NCBI RefSeq assembly: GCF_000001735.4
Contig: NC_003076.8
Location: 1,922,001 to 1,986,000, forward strand
Direction of reading: 5' to 3'
DNA length: 64,000 nucleotides
Source of the DNA: Arabidopsis thaliana
Lineage: Eukaryota > Streptophyta > Magnoliopsida > Brassicales > Brassicaceae
How positions within the stretch are numbered: the first letter of the stretch is position 1; each line of letters opens with the position of its first letter. The position numbers were made by a program, and so were the translations under genes. The notes below the pieces were generated by a model. That model had not been told where the DNA came from. It did no database searches and worked only from the letters and a program-made list of their open reading frames with translations. Positions 45,869-60,443 of the stretch are shown in pieces.

Positions 45869-48238
<2,370 letters not shown>

Positions 48239-51200
48239 ATGGAACCATTCGTTGTTAAGGAGAACATCATCGCATCTGCTTCTTCGCCGATGAAGAAGCG
48301 ACGGATCGATCACACTGAGTCAGCTGATGGTTCTGCGATTAACGCTTCTAACTCCAGTAGCATCGGTTTGAACAACAGCATCGGTGGTAACGATACGGTG
48401 ATGAGCATGGCGGAGTTTGGTAACGACAACTCCAACAATCAGGAGATCGATGAAGATCTTCATAGCAGACAGCTCGCCGTTTACGGCCGTGAGACTATGA
48501 GGAAGCTTTTCGCTTCCAACGTTCTCATCTCTGGGATGCAGGGCCTTGGTGTTGAGATTGGTAACGATTTTTGTACTTTTCGTTGTTAATTTCTGCTTGC
48601 ATGTTATTCCTGTGCTTGTCCTGCTGGTTGTTAAAGAGCTTCAAGCTTGAGCAAACGTATTTCGTGATTAAGCTGTTTTGATGTTGTGTGTACATTTGGG
48701 CACTTGAAGTTGAGATTGTAAAATTGGTATATTAACTTGTTAATCCTGATTTTCTAATGAGTTAGTGACACATTATATAATGGAAGGATTATTCAATATT
48801 CACTATAGATTTGTAATGAACTAATGACTGGTATAGCTCTTTATTCTCTTCGTTATTTCCTTCTTTCTGATGGATGATTTTTTTTTTTTTTTCTTATTTA
48901 GCCAAGAATATTATTCTAGCTGGTGTGAAGTCAGTGACCCTTCACGATGAAAATGTGGTTGAGCTATGGGACCTATCTAGTAACTTTGTTTTCACGGAGG
49001 AGGACATTGGTAAGAATAGAGCACTTGCTTCTGTTCACAAGTTGCAAGAACTCAACAATGCTGTGGCTGTCTCAACTTTGACTGGGAAGTTAACCAAAGA
49101 GCAGCTTTCTGATTTCCAGGTATCCAAACCCTTCCTTTATTTGGTTTGTCTTTGCTTCCTTGTTCTAGTTGTTAATAATACTATCATGATTCATGGACAT
49201 AATTATCTGTAAAAGAGATTAGAGGTGACTGAACGTGGATGAAAACGTTTCTACTAAAAGTACAGAATGTTTGGCTTTAGTGGTTGATTTCTTTTTTTTT
49301 TCCTTGATGCAGGTTGTGGTATTTGTGGATATCTCTTTTGAGAAAGCGACAGAGATTGATGATTATTGTCACAGTCATCAGCCTCCTATTGCATTCATCA
49401 AGGCTGATGTTAGGGGGCTGTTTGGGTCTTTGTTTTGTGATTTTGGACCTCATTTTACTGTTCTTGATGTTGATGGGGAGGAACCTCACTCTGGCATCAT
49501 CGCTTCTGTTAGCAATGAAAATCCTGGATTTGTTTCGTGTGTCGATGATGAGAGGCTCGAGTTTGAAGATGGAAATTTGGTTGTTTTCTCTGAAGTTGAG
49601 GGAATGACAGAGCTAAATGATGGAAAACCAAGGAAGATAAAAAATGTCAAGCCATTTTCATTTACCCTGGAGGAAGACACCTCTAGCTATGGGCAATATA
49701 TGAAGGGTGGCATTGTGACTCAGGTTAAACAACCAAAGGTGTTGAACTTTAAACCTCTTAGAGAAGCACTTAAAGATCCAGGCGACTTTCTTCTAAGTGA
49801 CTTTTCAAAGTTTGACCGACCACCTCTTCTCCACTTAGCATTCCAAGCACTTGATAGGTTTTCGTCTCAAGCAGGCCGATTTCCGTTTGCTGGTTCAGAA
49901 GAAGATGCTCAGAAACTAGTGGAAATTGCAGTTGACATTAATGAGGGTTTGGGTGATGCAAGGTTGGAAGATGTCAACTCTAAACTGTTGCGGCATTTGG
50001 CCTTTGGATCCAGGGCTGTTCTGAATCCTATGGCTGCAATGTTTGGTGGCATTGTTGGGCAGGAGGTTGTCAAGGCATGCTCTGGGAAATTCCATCCTAT
50101 CTTTCAGGTAAAGACTTTTCTGTTTGGTTTTTCAGGGGCTCATCTGTTCGGTCTTTGTATGTTAAACTTCTACTTGTTGAGCAATGCTGTTCATCTATGT
50201 TATACAGGCATTTACTCTACATGAGTCCTATACCAGGACTAAAGTTTCTCTTCCCTTGTTAGTAGTATTTCTTTTATACTTGGTAATGTGGTAATTAGTT
50301 TGCATTATTTGTGCAGTTCTTTTACTTTGATTCGGTGGAGTCACTCCCCAAGGAACCTCTTGATGCATCAGAGTTTAGACCACAAAATAGCCGTTACGAT
50401 GCACAGATCTCTGTATTTGGGTCTACTCTTCAGAAGAAACTCGAGGATGCCAGAGTTTTTGTTGTAGGGGCTGGTGCTCTTGGATGCGAGTTCTTAAAGA
50501 ACTTGGCTTTGATGGGTGTGTCATGTGGCACCCAAGGGAAGCTAACTGTCACCGATGATGATGTAATTGAGAAGAGCAACCTGAGTCGTCAGTTTCTTTT
50601 TCGAGATTGGAACATAGGACAGGCTAAATCCACAGTTGCCGCAACAGCAGCAGCTGGAATAAATTCTCGCCTCAACATTGATGCTCTGCAAAATCGTGTT
50701 GGACCTGAGACCGAGAATGTCTTTGACGACAGCTTCTGGGAGAATTTGACAGTTGTGGTGAACGCTTTGGACAATGTCACTGCAAGGCTTTATGTTGATT
50801 CAAGGTGTGTGTATTTCCAGAAGCCTCTCCTCGAGTCAGGAACCCTAGGTGCAAAGTGCAACACACAGATGGTTATCCCTCACCTCACTGAGAACTATGG
50901 TGCCTCGAGAGACCCACCAGAGAAACAGGCTCCAATGTGCACCGTGCACTCATTTCCTCACAACATTGATCATTGCTTAACATGGGCTCGCTCTGAATTT
51001 GAGGGTTTGCTTGAGAAAACACCAGCTGAAGTTAATGCATACCTCTCAGATCCTGTTGAATACATGAAAGCGATGAGAACTGCTGGTGATGCCCAAGCAA
51101 GGGATACTTTGGGACGTGTTGTTGAGTGCCTCGAGAAAGAAAAGTGCAATTCATTCCAGGATTGCATAACCTGGGCTCGTCTGAGGTACTCTCTGTTGGC

Positions 51201-52382
51201 CCACACCCTTCATTGAGACTATATGTAAAATGATTTTCTTCTCTTTACATAATTGCTTGCTTACAGGTTTGAGGACTACTTCGCCAACCGTGTGAAGCAG
51301 TTATGTTACACATTTCCTGAGGATGCTGCTACTAGTACAGGAGCTCCGTTCTGGTCTGCCCCAAAGAGATTTCCTCGCCCACTCCAATTCTCCTCAACCG
51401 ACCTGAGCCATATCAACTTTGTCATGGCTGCATCTATCTTGCGAGCAGAGACATTCGGAATCCCTACTCCTGAGTGGGCTAAAACCCGAGCAGGACTAGC
51501 CGAGGCTGTGGAAAGAGTAATTGTCCCCGACTTTGAGCCGAAGAAAGATGCAACTATTGTGACAGATGAGAAGGCTACAACTTTGTCTACAGCTTCAGTC
51601 GATGATGCAGCAGTAATCGATGAACTAAACGCAAAACTAGTGCGGTGCAGGATGAGCTTGCAGCCAGAGTTCAGGATGAAGGCAATCCAGTTTGAAAAGG
51701 TGAATCATAAATGTATCCAAGTATCTTTCAGATTCTGTATTTGAATTATAAGAGCAACAAACTAACATTATTTTGCTGTTCTTAGGACGATGATACCAAC
51801 TACCACATGGATATGATCGCTGGGCTAGCCAACATGAGAGCAAGGAACTACAGTGTTCCCGAGGTGGACAAGCTTAAAGCCAAGTTCATAGCCGGAAGAA
51901 TCATACCCGCGATTGCGACATCAACTGCAATGGCAACAGGTTTTGTTTGCCTTGAGATGTACAAGGTCTTAGACGGGTCACACAAAGTAGAAGACTACAG
52001 AAACACATTTGCTAACTTAGCACTTCCGCTCTTCTCCATGGCTGAGCCGGTTCCACCTAAAGTGGTGAAGCACCAAGACCAAAGCTGGACTGTTTGGGAC
52101 CGGTGGGTGATGAGGGGAAACCCGACCCTAAGGGAGTTGCTAGACTGGCTAAAAGAGAAAGGGCTAAACGCATACAGCATATCTTGCGGAAGCAGTTTAC
52201 TGTACAACAGTATGTTCTCAAGGCATAAAGAGAGGATGAACAGAAGAGTGGTGGATCTTGCAAGAGACGTGGCTGGGGTTGAATTGCCTGCTTATAGACG
52301 TCACGTGGATGTTGTAGTCGCTTGTGAAGATGATAATGATGCTGACGTTGATATCCCTCTCGTATCAGTCTACTTCGCCTGA
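48239..52382 (+). CDS. UBA2: Ubiquitin-activating enzyme E1, UBA2
   Basis: E1 enzymes adenylate ubiquitin, load it on a cysteine and pass it to E2 enzymes, in nucleus and cytosol. Six coding exons (48239-48560, 48902-49119, 49313-50107, 50317-51185, 51267-51699, 51786-52382) give 1077 residues, the expected length. The N-terminus is low complexity with a KKRR motif. An inactive adenylation half begins at about residue 73 ([14 protein letters not shown]), and the active adenylation site follows with the nucleotide loop GAGALG at 496-501 and the [10 protein letters not shown] motif. The catalytic cysteine is C653 in [10 protein letters not shown]. The C-terminal ubiquitin-fold domain ends VSVYFA. 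A leader intron (48079-48229) is predicted. All key residues are intact. The first exon and leader are duplicated in the chimeric gene at 39.5 kb. Confidence 0.97.
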
Positions 52383-52658
52383 TTAGAGAATTTTAATTAA
52401 CGTCCCCAACGAGAGAAGCTTTTAATAATTACTGTATTCTTGGGATATGAAGTTGAGTTTCAGAGATAGAGAGAGTTTTGATGTATGAGAATAGAGTTAA
52501 CTTCTTAAAATTTAGAACTAAATTTTCAAATTTGGTGTTTTTCACTTATTCATTACAAACATAATACGATTAAACAATCCTAATACAAAACGTTTTTCTC
52601 ACACATCATTTACTACAAAGTTAAAAATCAGATAGTTATTATTAGCTTATAACAGCAA

Positions 52659-53378
52659 CTACGTACAAAGAGGACATTTCACAAGTCCATTCTCATTACA
52701 TTCTCTGCATCTTGTCCACATATTATCATTACTACTCTCTTCATCGTGATGCTCTGCAAGCAATCTTGTGCTTCCATTGCAGCTAGAACATATCAAAAAC
52801 CTTTCGTTCTCGCAAGACTCGCAAGGTGAATCAACCTGTGAGATTCCTTGTAGTAGCTTCTTCAGCTTCCCGTTCTCGTTCAATGCCACAACTTCTTCTG
52901 CTCCACCAATGTACCTACCTCTAATGAACAGCCTCGGAGAGGTAACTTTCCCACCAAGCAACCTCCACATCTCTTCTCTAAACTCTGAATCCATGGAAAC
53001 GTCTCTCTCTCTATACATCACCTGGTGATTCTCCAACAAGAATCTCACTCTTCTGCAAGCTTCAAATGTTTTCCTCACACTTCGCAGGCCCGTCGTGTAG
53101 AATACAACCGAATCTTCTCCTCCGGGTGGGCAATTCTCTTTAAACTCCAGAAGAATCCCTCTTTCTTCTTCAAGATTATGTTCCTCTGCATCCTCAAGCT
53201 CTAGTAGTGTTGGTGTAACACAACCTTTGCTTTGACCAGATTCAGCGACTATTTCGTCTCTTAGATGATGGATTGTGCGATCAATGGTACTCTTATGAAG
53301 AGTTAAGCTTTGCTTCAACGTCTTGACAGTGGTGATGAGTTTGATTTTCTTCACCAATCTTTCCTTCATTCCCTTCAT
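52659..53378 (-). CDS. Glutaredoxin-like protein with C-terminal zinc-binding cysteines
   Basis: An intronless 239-residue member of the plant CC-type-like glutaredoxin-domain family (GRXCR1 / DUF547-independent group). The glutaredoxin fold covers about residues 90-185: VVFYTTGLRSVRKTFEACRR at the active-site strand and helix, LFIRGRYIGGAEEVVALNE at the glutathione-binding loop. The usual C-x-x-C/S active site is replaced by T-x-x-R residues, so dithiol redox chemistry is unlikely. The C-terminus (about 190-239) contains four C-x-x-C pairs (CESC, CSSC, CREC, CPLC), a likely zinc module reminiscent of DnaJ Cys-rich domains. The ATG at 53378 is the first in frame after an upstream stop-rich leader. 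Function is unknown. Confidence 0.88.
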   Translation of the reverse strand: MKGMKERLVKKIKLITTVKTLKQSLTLHKSTIDRTIHHLRDEIVAESGQSKGCVTPTLLELEDAEEHNLEEERGILLEFKENCPPGGEDSVVFYTTGLRSVRKTFEACRRVRFLLENHQVMYRERDVSMDSEFREEMWRLLGGKVTSPRLFIRGRYIGGAEEVVALNENGKLKKLLQGISQVDSPCESCENERFLICSSCNGSTRLLAEHHDEESSNDNMWTRCRECNENGLVKCPLCT

Positions 53379-54218
53379 TGCTAACAAAACTTGGATCTTT
53401 CAAAAATCTGAAAAGAGGATTTAGAGAAGAATTCTGATCAAGATAAGATCGGGTACGAGAACAAAAACAAAACAAAACTTAGTGGCTAATGGGTTCTTCG
53501 TTTTCAGGTTTCTTCTTTGGTTAACGTGTGGGTACCCAATTTTGATGAATAAAGTTTCAAAAGCTACTTTCTGGTTTAGCTTTCAAAAGTCTTTCTTGAT
53601 GGGTTTTCATCAGAATGAAAAAAGAAAGAAAAAAAGTCTTTGTTTTTTTTTTGTGTTGATGGGTCATTGCTACAATAATGTAAGATGTGATGATAAAACT
53701 CACACCTCAATTACAGAAGACAAAAGACACTCATGACATGAGTAATGATTTTACCCAATCAACCCAATTTTGCCAGAAGGCTAAAAACAAAAAAGGAAGA
53801 TGTTATAATGGAGCTTTAAGAAATATAAATCTTTCTGGTAAGAGTCATCAATTGATTTAGCCTGTCTTGTCTTTTACAATTCCAGAAACGTGCAATGATG
53901 TAAGATTGGTAAAGAAGCTTAGCTTTAGCTAGCTTGCAAATTCGAATTAGTCAAAATTTTCTATTTAATCATATACTTTACTCTGATTACTTTTTCGCAT
54001 TACATATGATGGTTGAGACCTTGTCAGTTATACCGTTCCAAGCATTTGACTGATTGCCATAAGACCTGGTGATACATCTTATGGTGAAGAAAGCACATTC
54101 ACATTGGTGTCCAAAAAATAAGATCACCTTCACATTCAGGGTCTGACATAACTGATATAGAAAGAATTAACAATTTTCCTAAACTATCTATACAATCACC
54201 AATACAGGTGAAGCTGCT
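53379..54218. other. Spacer between two minus-strand genes
   Basis: Promoter of the glutaredoxin-like gene and 3' region of the ML-domain gene. AT-rich, no gene supported. Confidence 0.55.
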
Positions 54219-55231
54219 CTAAATGTCAGCCACAGATGCTCTGAGTCCAATGTCGAACGAGAATTTGATGCATGTTAACTCCTTCTTCTTTGCATCAAGC
54301 ATCTTCATTTTCAGCAAGTATGAACCCTGCACAAGAAAGGTAAGATTAGAATCTGTTATCTTCCTGTTTTTGTACCAGATTTTCGACAGTAATATGCAAC
54401 ATTAAGACATTCAACCTAAGCCATCTTATATCTCTCGATACAAAGGTAATCCTTATATATATATTGGCCATCCATTATGAATGCAACACATTCCACAAAA
54501 CAAAGCAATTATGAGAACTTACAGGAGGAGTATAACCAGGAAGAACTTGAGAGTGTGCAACCAAGAAATCTCCGGTTTGTATAGGACAACTAGTCTCAGT
54601 GCAGAGGTCATGAGTCTCAGAGTGAACATGCCATCCAAAGTATGAAACTTCAATCACCAGCTTCCCAAACGAAATCTCACGGCCTTTAAATTCCCCCAAA
54701 ACAATGAAACAAAAGAATCATAATCATAAACAGTGATTGTTCAACTCTACTACGAATCAAGACACATGAGTACAAACATCCTAAGCAGAAACCACATTGT
54801 ATCATTGGTATCAATATAAGCCCAAAATCTTAAGATAAAGACTGGAAACAGTAATGAACAAAACCTGTGTTGGCAGAGATGGTGAAAGTAGCTGGCTCGC
54901 CTGGTGCTATAGGATTAGGAGATATATCAACCTCTTTCACTTTAACTTCATACTCTGCGTTCTCTTCTACAATCAAATCAAGCAGAATCCAAAAGCAAGT
55001 CAGACAAAAACAAAATTTCCCTGAAAAAAAATCGAATTTTTACACCGACCAATATGAGCCAAAAGCAAAAAGCATCGAACTTTAGAACTCAATTTGAATT
55101 CAAAGCCATCACGAGGAGAAACGGAGGTTGAAACACGTACCACAGTAATGGACATCGATGGCTACAATCGGTGAAACAAGGAGGAGAAGAAAAACAGCAG
55201 CGAGAGGAAGAATGGCGAAGATCCTCGACAT
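54219..55231 (-). CDS. MD-2-related lipid-recognition (ML) domain secreted protein
   Basis: Four coding exons (55231-55141, 54966-54865, 54683-54523, 54326-54219) give 153 residues. A signal peptide (about 1-24, LPLAAVFLLLLVSPIVA) is followed by an ML domain with a beta-sandwich pattern and the expected cysteines: C30 in HYCEEN, the pair in LCTETSCP, and a C-terminal C in ELTCIKFSFDI. ML proteins (NPC2, MD-2, GM2A) bind single lipids or sterols in endosome, vacuole or apoplast; plant members are linked to sterol or phospholipid transport and defence. The length is normal. Splice phases are consistent and no defect is seen. The lipid ligand is not deducible. Confidence 0.92.
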
Positions 55232-55995
55232 GGTGATTGATATAAATCTCTCGGAAGCTATAAGAGGAAGATGATGATCAAAGCAGCAGCAGAGTAGAGT
55301 TGCGGAATCTTTGGATTCATATATTCAAGGAATGTAGGAAGAGATCTGGACCGTTCTTTTAGCTAGGTCAGAGTTTCTGGAAACGGACGGCTCGATTTCA
55401 TTGTTTGGTATGAATGTGATATACACTTAAATTTATTTAGGATAAACATGCTTATTAATGTTATTTATTGTAGTAATTATCTCATTTTTAATCATATTTA
55501 TCTCTTACATTTTCTATAGTTTTTTGCGCAATTGTTATTTGCTTTGTTTAATAAAGTTGACTTTGATCTCTGTTTTGACTTTAGTCTTTTACCATAATTA
55601 ACGGATTACTTATTATAACGCTTTGCTGAATGAGAAATTGAGAATGGTTACGTTGAGGTAGAATTCTTTTTGCTTTTTTGAAATTTCAATAGTTTGGCAC
55701 CGAAAAATAGTAAGCCTTGCCAACTTCGACTCTACTATTTGCTATTTAGTATTTATGCAGCTACATTTCTTCATTTCCTTTTCTTTATAAGTTTTCGCCT
55801 CTTTTTAGAAAATATGAAACGTCATGGTCTTGCTCCACCTCTCCTATATATTATTTAAAATATTTTTGCTATGAAGAATATAATGCATGTTTGTGCAGAA
55901 CCAAATAAAAATCGTGAAACTTTACAGCTTAGATATTATTATATACTATATAAAAAAATTGTCAACAATAATTTCTTTTATAAAACGCGACTAAG
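55232..55995. other. Spacer between the ML-domain and RING-H2 genes
   Basis: Promoter of the ML gene (left) and 3' region of the RING gene (right). AT-rich; nothing else recognised. Confidence 0.55.
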
Positions 55996-56589
55996 TCAAA
56001 TATCCATCATTGGCCGGCGGGAAAAGGGAACAACGTCAGCGACAGGTGTCATCGCCGGTGATGGTAACGGAGACGTACGGCAAACGGGACAAGTAGGATG
56101 AAGCCTGAGCCAAGGGTCAACGCAATTGTCGTGGAACAAGTGGTTACAATCGGGCAAAACCCTGATCATGTCCATTTTCTTGTAATCCGCAAGACATATA
56201 GAACAACACGACGTCGTACTCGATTCCTTTTGTAAGCTATAACTCACACGAGCCTCTTCGTACGGGAGCTTAGGAAAACCCTTGATCACCTCCTCGGTTA
56301 GCCCCAAGACTTCGACCACAACGGTGTCGCTTTCATCATCTTCGAAGTCGAACCGTTCTTGGCCAGGTGGTAACGTTCCATTGCTCTCTCTTTGCCGGCG
56401 TCTTGTCCTAGGAGTGGTCGTGGGAGAGGCAGAGATATGGCTTCGAGTGCAATAGTAAGAAGTTAGGGTGATTGTGGTAATTAGCATAAGTATACCAATG
56501 GAGACTCCGATCCCGTAAGCCAATCCACCCATCCTATCTGTGTTCGTTAGCCAGTGGCCGGAGTAAGGTGGCACCACCGTCGCATTCAT
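55996..56589 (-). CDS. ATL-type RING-H2 E3 ubiquitin ligase
   Basis: An intronless 197-residue ATL-family protein. A single membrane segment (about 20-46, GLAYGIGVSIGILMLITTIT) is followed by a basic stretch, a GLD-like region (VLGLTEEVIKGFPKLPY, about 92-108) and a RING-H2 domain: CSIC, then C-N-H-x-x-H-x-x-C with VDPWL, then CPVC. All eight zinc ligands are present, and the conserved Trp of DPWL supports E2 binding. ATL ligases sit in plasma or endomembranes and are often stress-induced. The ATG at 56589 starts MNATVVPPYSG; the frame is open to the left of it but has no upstream ATG that improves the protein. Substrates are unknown. It neighbours UBA2 by chance of position; nothing suggests co-regulation. 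Confidence 0.92.
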   Translation of the reverse strand: MNATVVPPYSGHWLTNTDRMGGLAYGIGVSIGILMLITTITLTSYYCTRSHISASPTTTPRTRRRQRESNGTLPPGQERFDFEDDESDTVVVEVLGLTEEVIKGFPKLPYEEARVSYSLQKESSTTSCCSICLADYKKMDMIRVLPDCNHLFHDNCVDPWLRLHPTCPVCRTSPLPSPAMTPVADVVPFSRRPMMDI

Positions 56590-57910
56590 TACGACGGTCA
56601 GAATTTTAATTGTAGTCTGAAGAAAAAATGATGAGTATACGAGGAATGTAATGAATGTTTTCGTTAATGTATATGTTTTTTGGTCATCACGATGATGAAG
56701 CTTCGGAGTCAACGATAAGATGTAATGTCATATAGCTTTGTTTTGTTTGGTATAGGGTGATTTTAAATATATTAACAAATAGTTAACCAGTGGAGTTGAT
56801 TAAGCGCTTTTACAGATATTCAAATTATTGTTAAGACTTAATCGATCATTTAAAGAGGCTAGTAGTCAATCATAGATTTTAGTAAAATATTAATCCACTG
56901 TAACCCATTGTTTTTCAATGTTTTTTTTATTAATTATATATCTACGTATTACAATAAATCATGGCATGTTGAATGCTTGAATGAAATGACGTATTTGATC
57001 GTTTTGTTGGCAGCTTCCGCTCACCACTTTAATTAACTACGATATTGCTTTATTTACTACTAATTAACTACGATCGTTTTGAGTGGTAACTTTGTTAGCT
57101 TAGCTTGTGTGCTTATCTTGAGTAGATGAACTGAAATATGTGTCTTATGATATATGATTCCTTAGATTTATAATTTTGAATGTAATCCTAAACATGCACT
57201 TTTCATTTTTTTAATAAGAAATATCTACATTTTAGCCAAAAAAAGGGAAAAAACATGTGGTAACAAAATTTGGTAAGACCGTAAGAGTATCGGTGCTAAC
57301 CAGAAACATTTGATAGCAGTTTTGATAGTAGCTAGTTGAAATGCATGTCGATCCATATCCAATTTGTTTTTTCAACTACATTCTCATAAAATAATTTTAT
57401 CTTTTCCTAGCTAGTATCAAGTACTAATTAATTAGGATTAATTATAATCCTAGCATTACATATATATCACATAGTAATTATTTATAATTCACTTTATCCA
57501 AATATACATCACCTTGAAAATGTTTTCGTTTCAAGAAAAAGGTACGTAATTTTTTTAAAAATTATATTGATTGTAAACATGTAATTTCAAAATTTGTTGA
57601 AAATGATGATGTGTCCACATTGAACAGATAGTTTTGAACTAATATACGTATAATTTTGGGCTTTATATATTTGGGCTTTGGGTTATCCATAAAGATATAT
57701 ATGCGGAACATATACTCGATTGTTTATCTTAAACCTAATTTTATTTATTTTCAATCGCCGCTTTTACTCTGGTTTGTATGTGTCTTGATAATCTAGAGAT
57801 TTTGTTTTTAACGAAGCTTTAATCTTGAAATTTCTTAAATCCTTTAATGGTGAGTAATTCTCTCTTAAATTACAGTAATACACTATTATCTAGGTTCTTG
57901 ATATATCACA

Positions 57911-58029
57911 TGTTTAAGTGAGATTCAAGTTTTTTTTTTTTTTTTGCTAAGAAAGATTCAGTGAGATTCTTAAAGCTTTTTTTTATATAGGTTCTTAAAG
58001 CTTTTTTTTTTGTTTAAGTGAGATTCAAG
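57911..58029 (+). repeat. Nested direct repeats with T-tracts
   Basis: TGTTTAAGTGAGATTCAAG occurs at 57911-57929 and again at 58011-58029, exactly 100 bp apart. Between them TTCTTAAAGC followed by a run of T occurs twice (57968 and 57992). The pattern suggests stepwise local duplication. Confidence 0.85.
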
Positions 58030-59574
58030 CTTTTGTTTAAGATATTTACTGTGTATTTGGGAATGTAAATTTGGGAAAGTGGCCTAATTAAGTTTGTATG
58101 TGCTTGTTAATTAGTGCTTTTTTACGAGGTTGTAATTTCATGTAAGTTATAGTAGATATTGTACTGTTGTGGATTGTGTTGATGTTTGTGTGGGCTTGTT
58201 AGTGTTTTATCGTATTGACAACTAGCTATGCACAAATCTAGTTGTCAGTACATGATTTGATTGGGTAGATATCTAATATCTAGTATCTGATGAGGGGAGG
58301 AGGTTTAGAGCATCTCCAGATCAGTAGAAATTTCATTTAAGAGTTTTTATCAATCTATTTAGTTTTAAGTAATAAATAAGACAGAAGTAATTATACATTT
58401 AAAATCATGAAGAAATAGTGAAAACTTTGTTAAGAACTCTGCGATGGGAGTACTTTTAGGGTTTGGTTATCTTGGTTTAGTTTTGGTTTGGGGACTGCAT
58501 TTTGCAATTGCTTTCTCTAGCTCATCATTATTTACCAAATTCCTCTTGTTAATTGAGTCACGTCTTCATTAACCATGTTTTTTTTTCTGTTGGCTCAGCA
58601 GTATGCATTCTAATTGGATTTGAAAGGTGAACATAGAATCAATATTTAAAGGGGGTGCAAGCAAGTGATCGGTAAGCTGAACCTATTAAAATCTCATATT
58701 TCCTTCTTAATTACTGATATCCTCCATTAATACCCCCGACTAATATTTTCTTATGTATCCATTCCATTCTGTTTGCGCGTACGTAAATATCTTTTTTCAA
58801 TGTTTTGTCGTTCCTCCTTTTTACATCTTTTATCAATTTTATTATATTTTCTACAAATCACAAATTAATTATTAAGGTTTTAGTATCTCATTTCATACGA
58901 CATATTTGTTTTCACCTATATATGCAGCCATGCAGGATCTTTTAATCGAAAGAGTTCACCTCGCCACAAAAAAAAAGTTAATACTACTATTTATTTCTTA
59001 GGTTGTAGCCTTGTAGGTCATTGCTCTTATTTTAATATAATTAGATTAAAAAAATAGACATGTCACATGTTCTCTATTTCTTCAAACATCTTGATTATGA
59101 TATCTAAATTCTAAAGTTTTCAATTATTTTGTTATCTATGTTATAAATATATACGTTAACACAATTAAGAATATACGAATATTTGAAATCATCACGATGG
59201 ATTTGTAAGATTATTTTATATGTTTTTACAAAAATGTAGCCTAATCAATATCTTTTTTCTAGGTCTCCATGGACACTATACGTACACTCGAGTGCTGAGG
59301 GAACAAGCAAACACGATGGCATCGTCTGTGTATCGTACTTAGAGGAAAAGCTGCATGCATGTATTCTCTTTTTTTTCCCTCAACAGCATTTTTTCACATA
59401 CAAATAGATCTATATATATATATATACATATATATCTTACTATTTTTTTTTTTATCTTACTATTAAAAAAAAAAAGCAGAAAATTCTTAAAGAAAAGAAA
59501 GTGCTGAATGTTGATGATACTTAAAATACAATTGACATATTGTAAAACGAAATGAAAAGCTACATGAAAATATG

Positions 59575-59578
<4 letters not shown>

Positions 59579-59608
<30 letters not shown>
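59579..59608. repeat. (TA)n microsatellite
   Basis: An uninterrupted TA tract of about 30 nt; a shorter TA stretch lies near 59411-59427. Length-variable between individuals in general. Confidence 0.9.
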
Positions 59609-59611
<3 letters not shown>

Positions 59612-60370
59612 TTTTAACACATTTTGGCAAAAAATTCATTTGGCTTATGCATTTATTGTAATTCTCTTGACATTAAATGATTTGTGTCTGTATTATATAT
59701 TTTCGAAGTCCAACAAACTACGATTTACAAATACTTAAAACTGTTATTTTCCAGGTCCATATGGACTTTTACATATAGATCCACTACTTTCGTCATTAGA
59801 TAAGCCCAATTACAACAAAAACGTTGGCAACACTCTCACATTACTATTCTTCATTTGTTTTATATATTTGGTAAGACAATCATTAATGCTTTCACAAAAT
59901 TGCAAAATTTTCTGACTAAATTTATTCCATAAAATTCATTCCAAATTCATTCCAGTAAAATTGAAATTTTTAAACAATAATATTATTACAAAAAAATGCT
60001 GTTTAATTTCACATGATAGAGTTATATGGTAGAACGGTTTGGATTGATATTATGGAATATATACCACGCGTAAAATCTTAAAATTAAATATAAAAATATA
60101 TTTCTATAATCCTAAACTTTAAACAATATTATATTAGTCCACGATTATAAATGTTTACCAAAATTAGTACTATATCACTTTTACAATAAATTATTATATA
60201 AAATACATAAAATAAAAATATTGCCCCGCGGTTAAATCCTAGTAGAATAGAGGAGAAACATACTATTTTCCCACTAATTAAGTTACCAAAAAATCTATTC
60301 AAACATTTCTCAATTGGAGACTACAACCATGGAAATTCTCCCCGTTCAACCTCTTATCCTAGGCTTTTCT

Positions 60371-60377
60371 TATATAA
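60371..60377 (+). promoter_or_regulatory. TATA box of AGL96
   Basis: TATATAA lies 73 bp upstream of the ATG at 60444, giving an expected leader of about 40 nt. No other gene starts nearby. Confidence 0.6.
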
Positions 60378-60443
60378 GACCACACCTAGGATGCTTAGTT
60401 TTCACACCACAAAGAAAAAAACAATTCCAAGTGATCCTTAGCC

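Larger units (their letters stand above)
56590..60443. other. Long AT-rich spacer upstream of AGL96
   Basis: About 3.9 kb with no supported gene. It includes nested T-tract repeats (57911-58029) and a TA microsatellite (about 59579-59608). A short GAGCATCTCCAGATC stretch at about 58309 resembles motifs common in Arabidopsis intergenic repeats. The last 80 bp form the AGL96 core promoter. Confidence 0.6.

Noticed and set aside
56590-56712. N-terminal extension of the RING-H2 protein
   Set aside because: The frame is open but has no ATG there, and the family starts just before the membrane segment.
58305-58330. GAGCATCTCCAGATC as a transposon end
   Set aside because: A familiar intergenic motif in Arabidopsis, but no partner end, target duplication or length could be defined.
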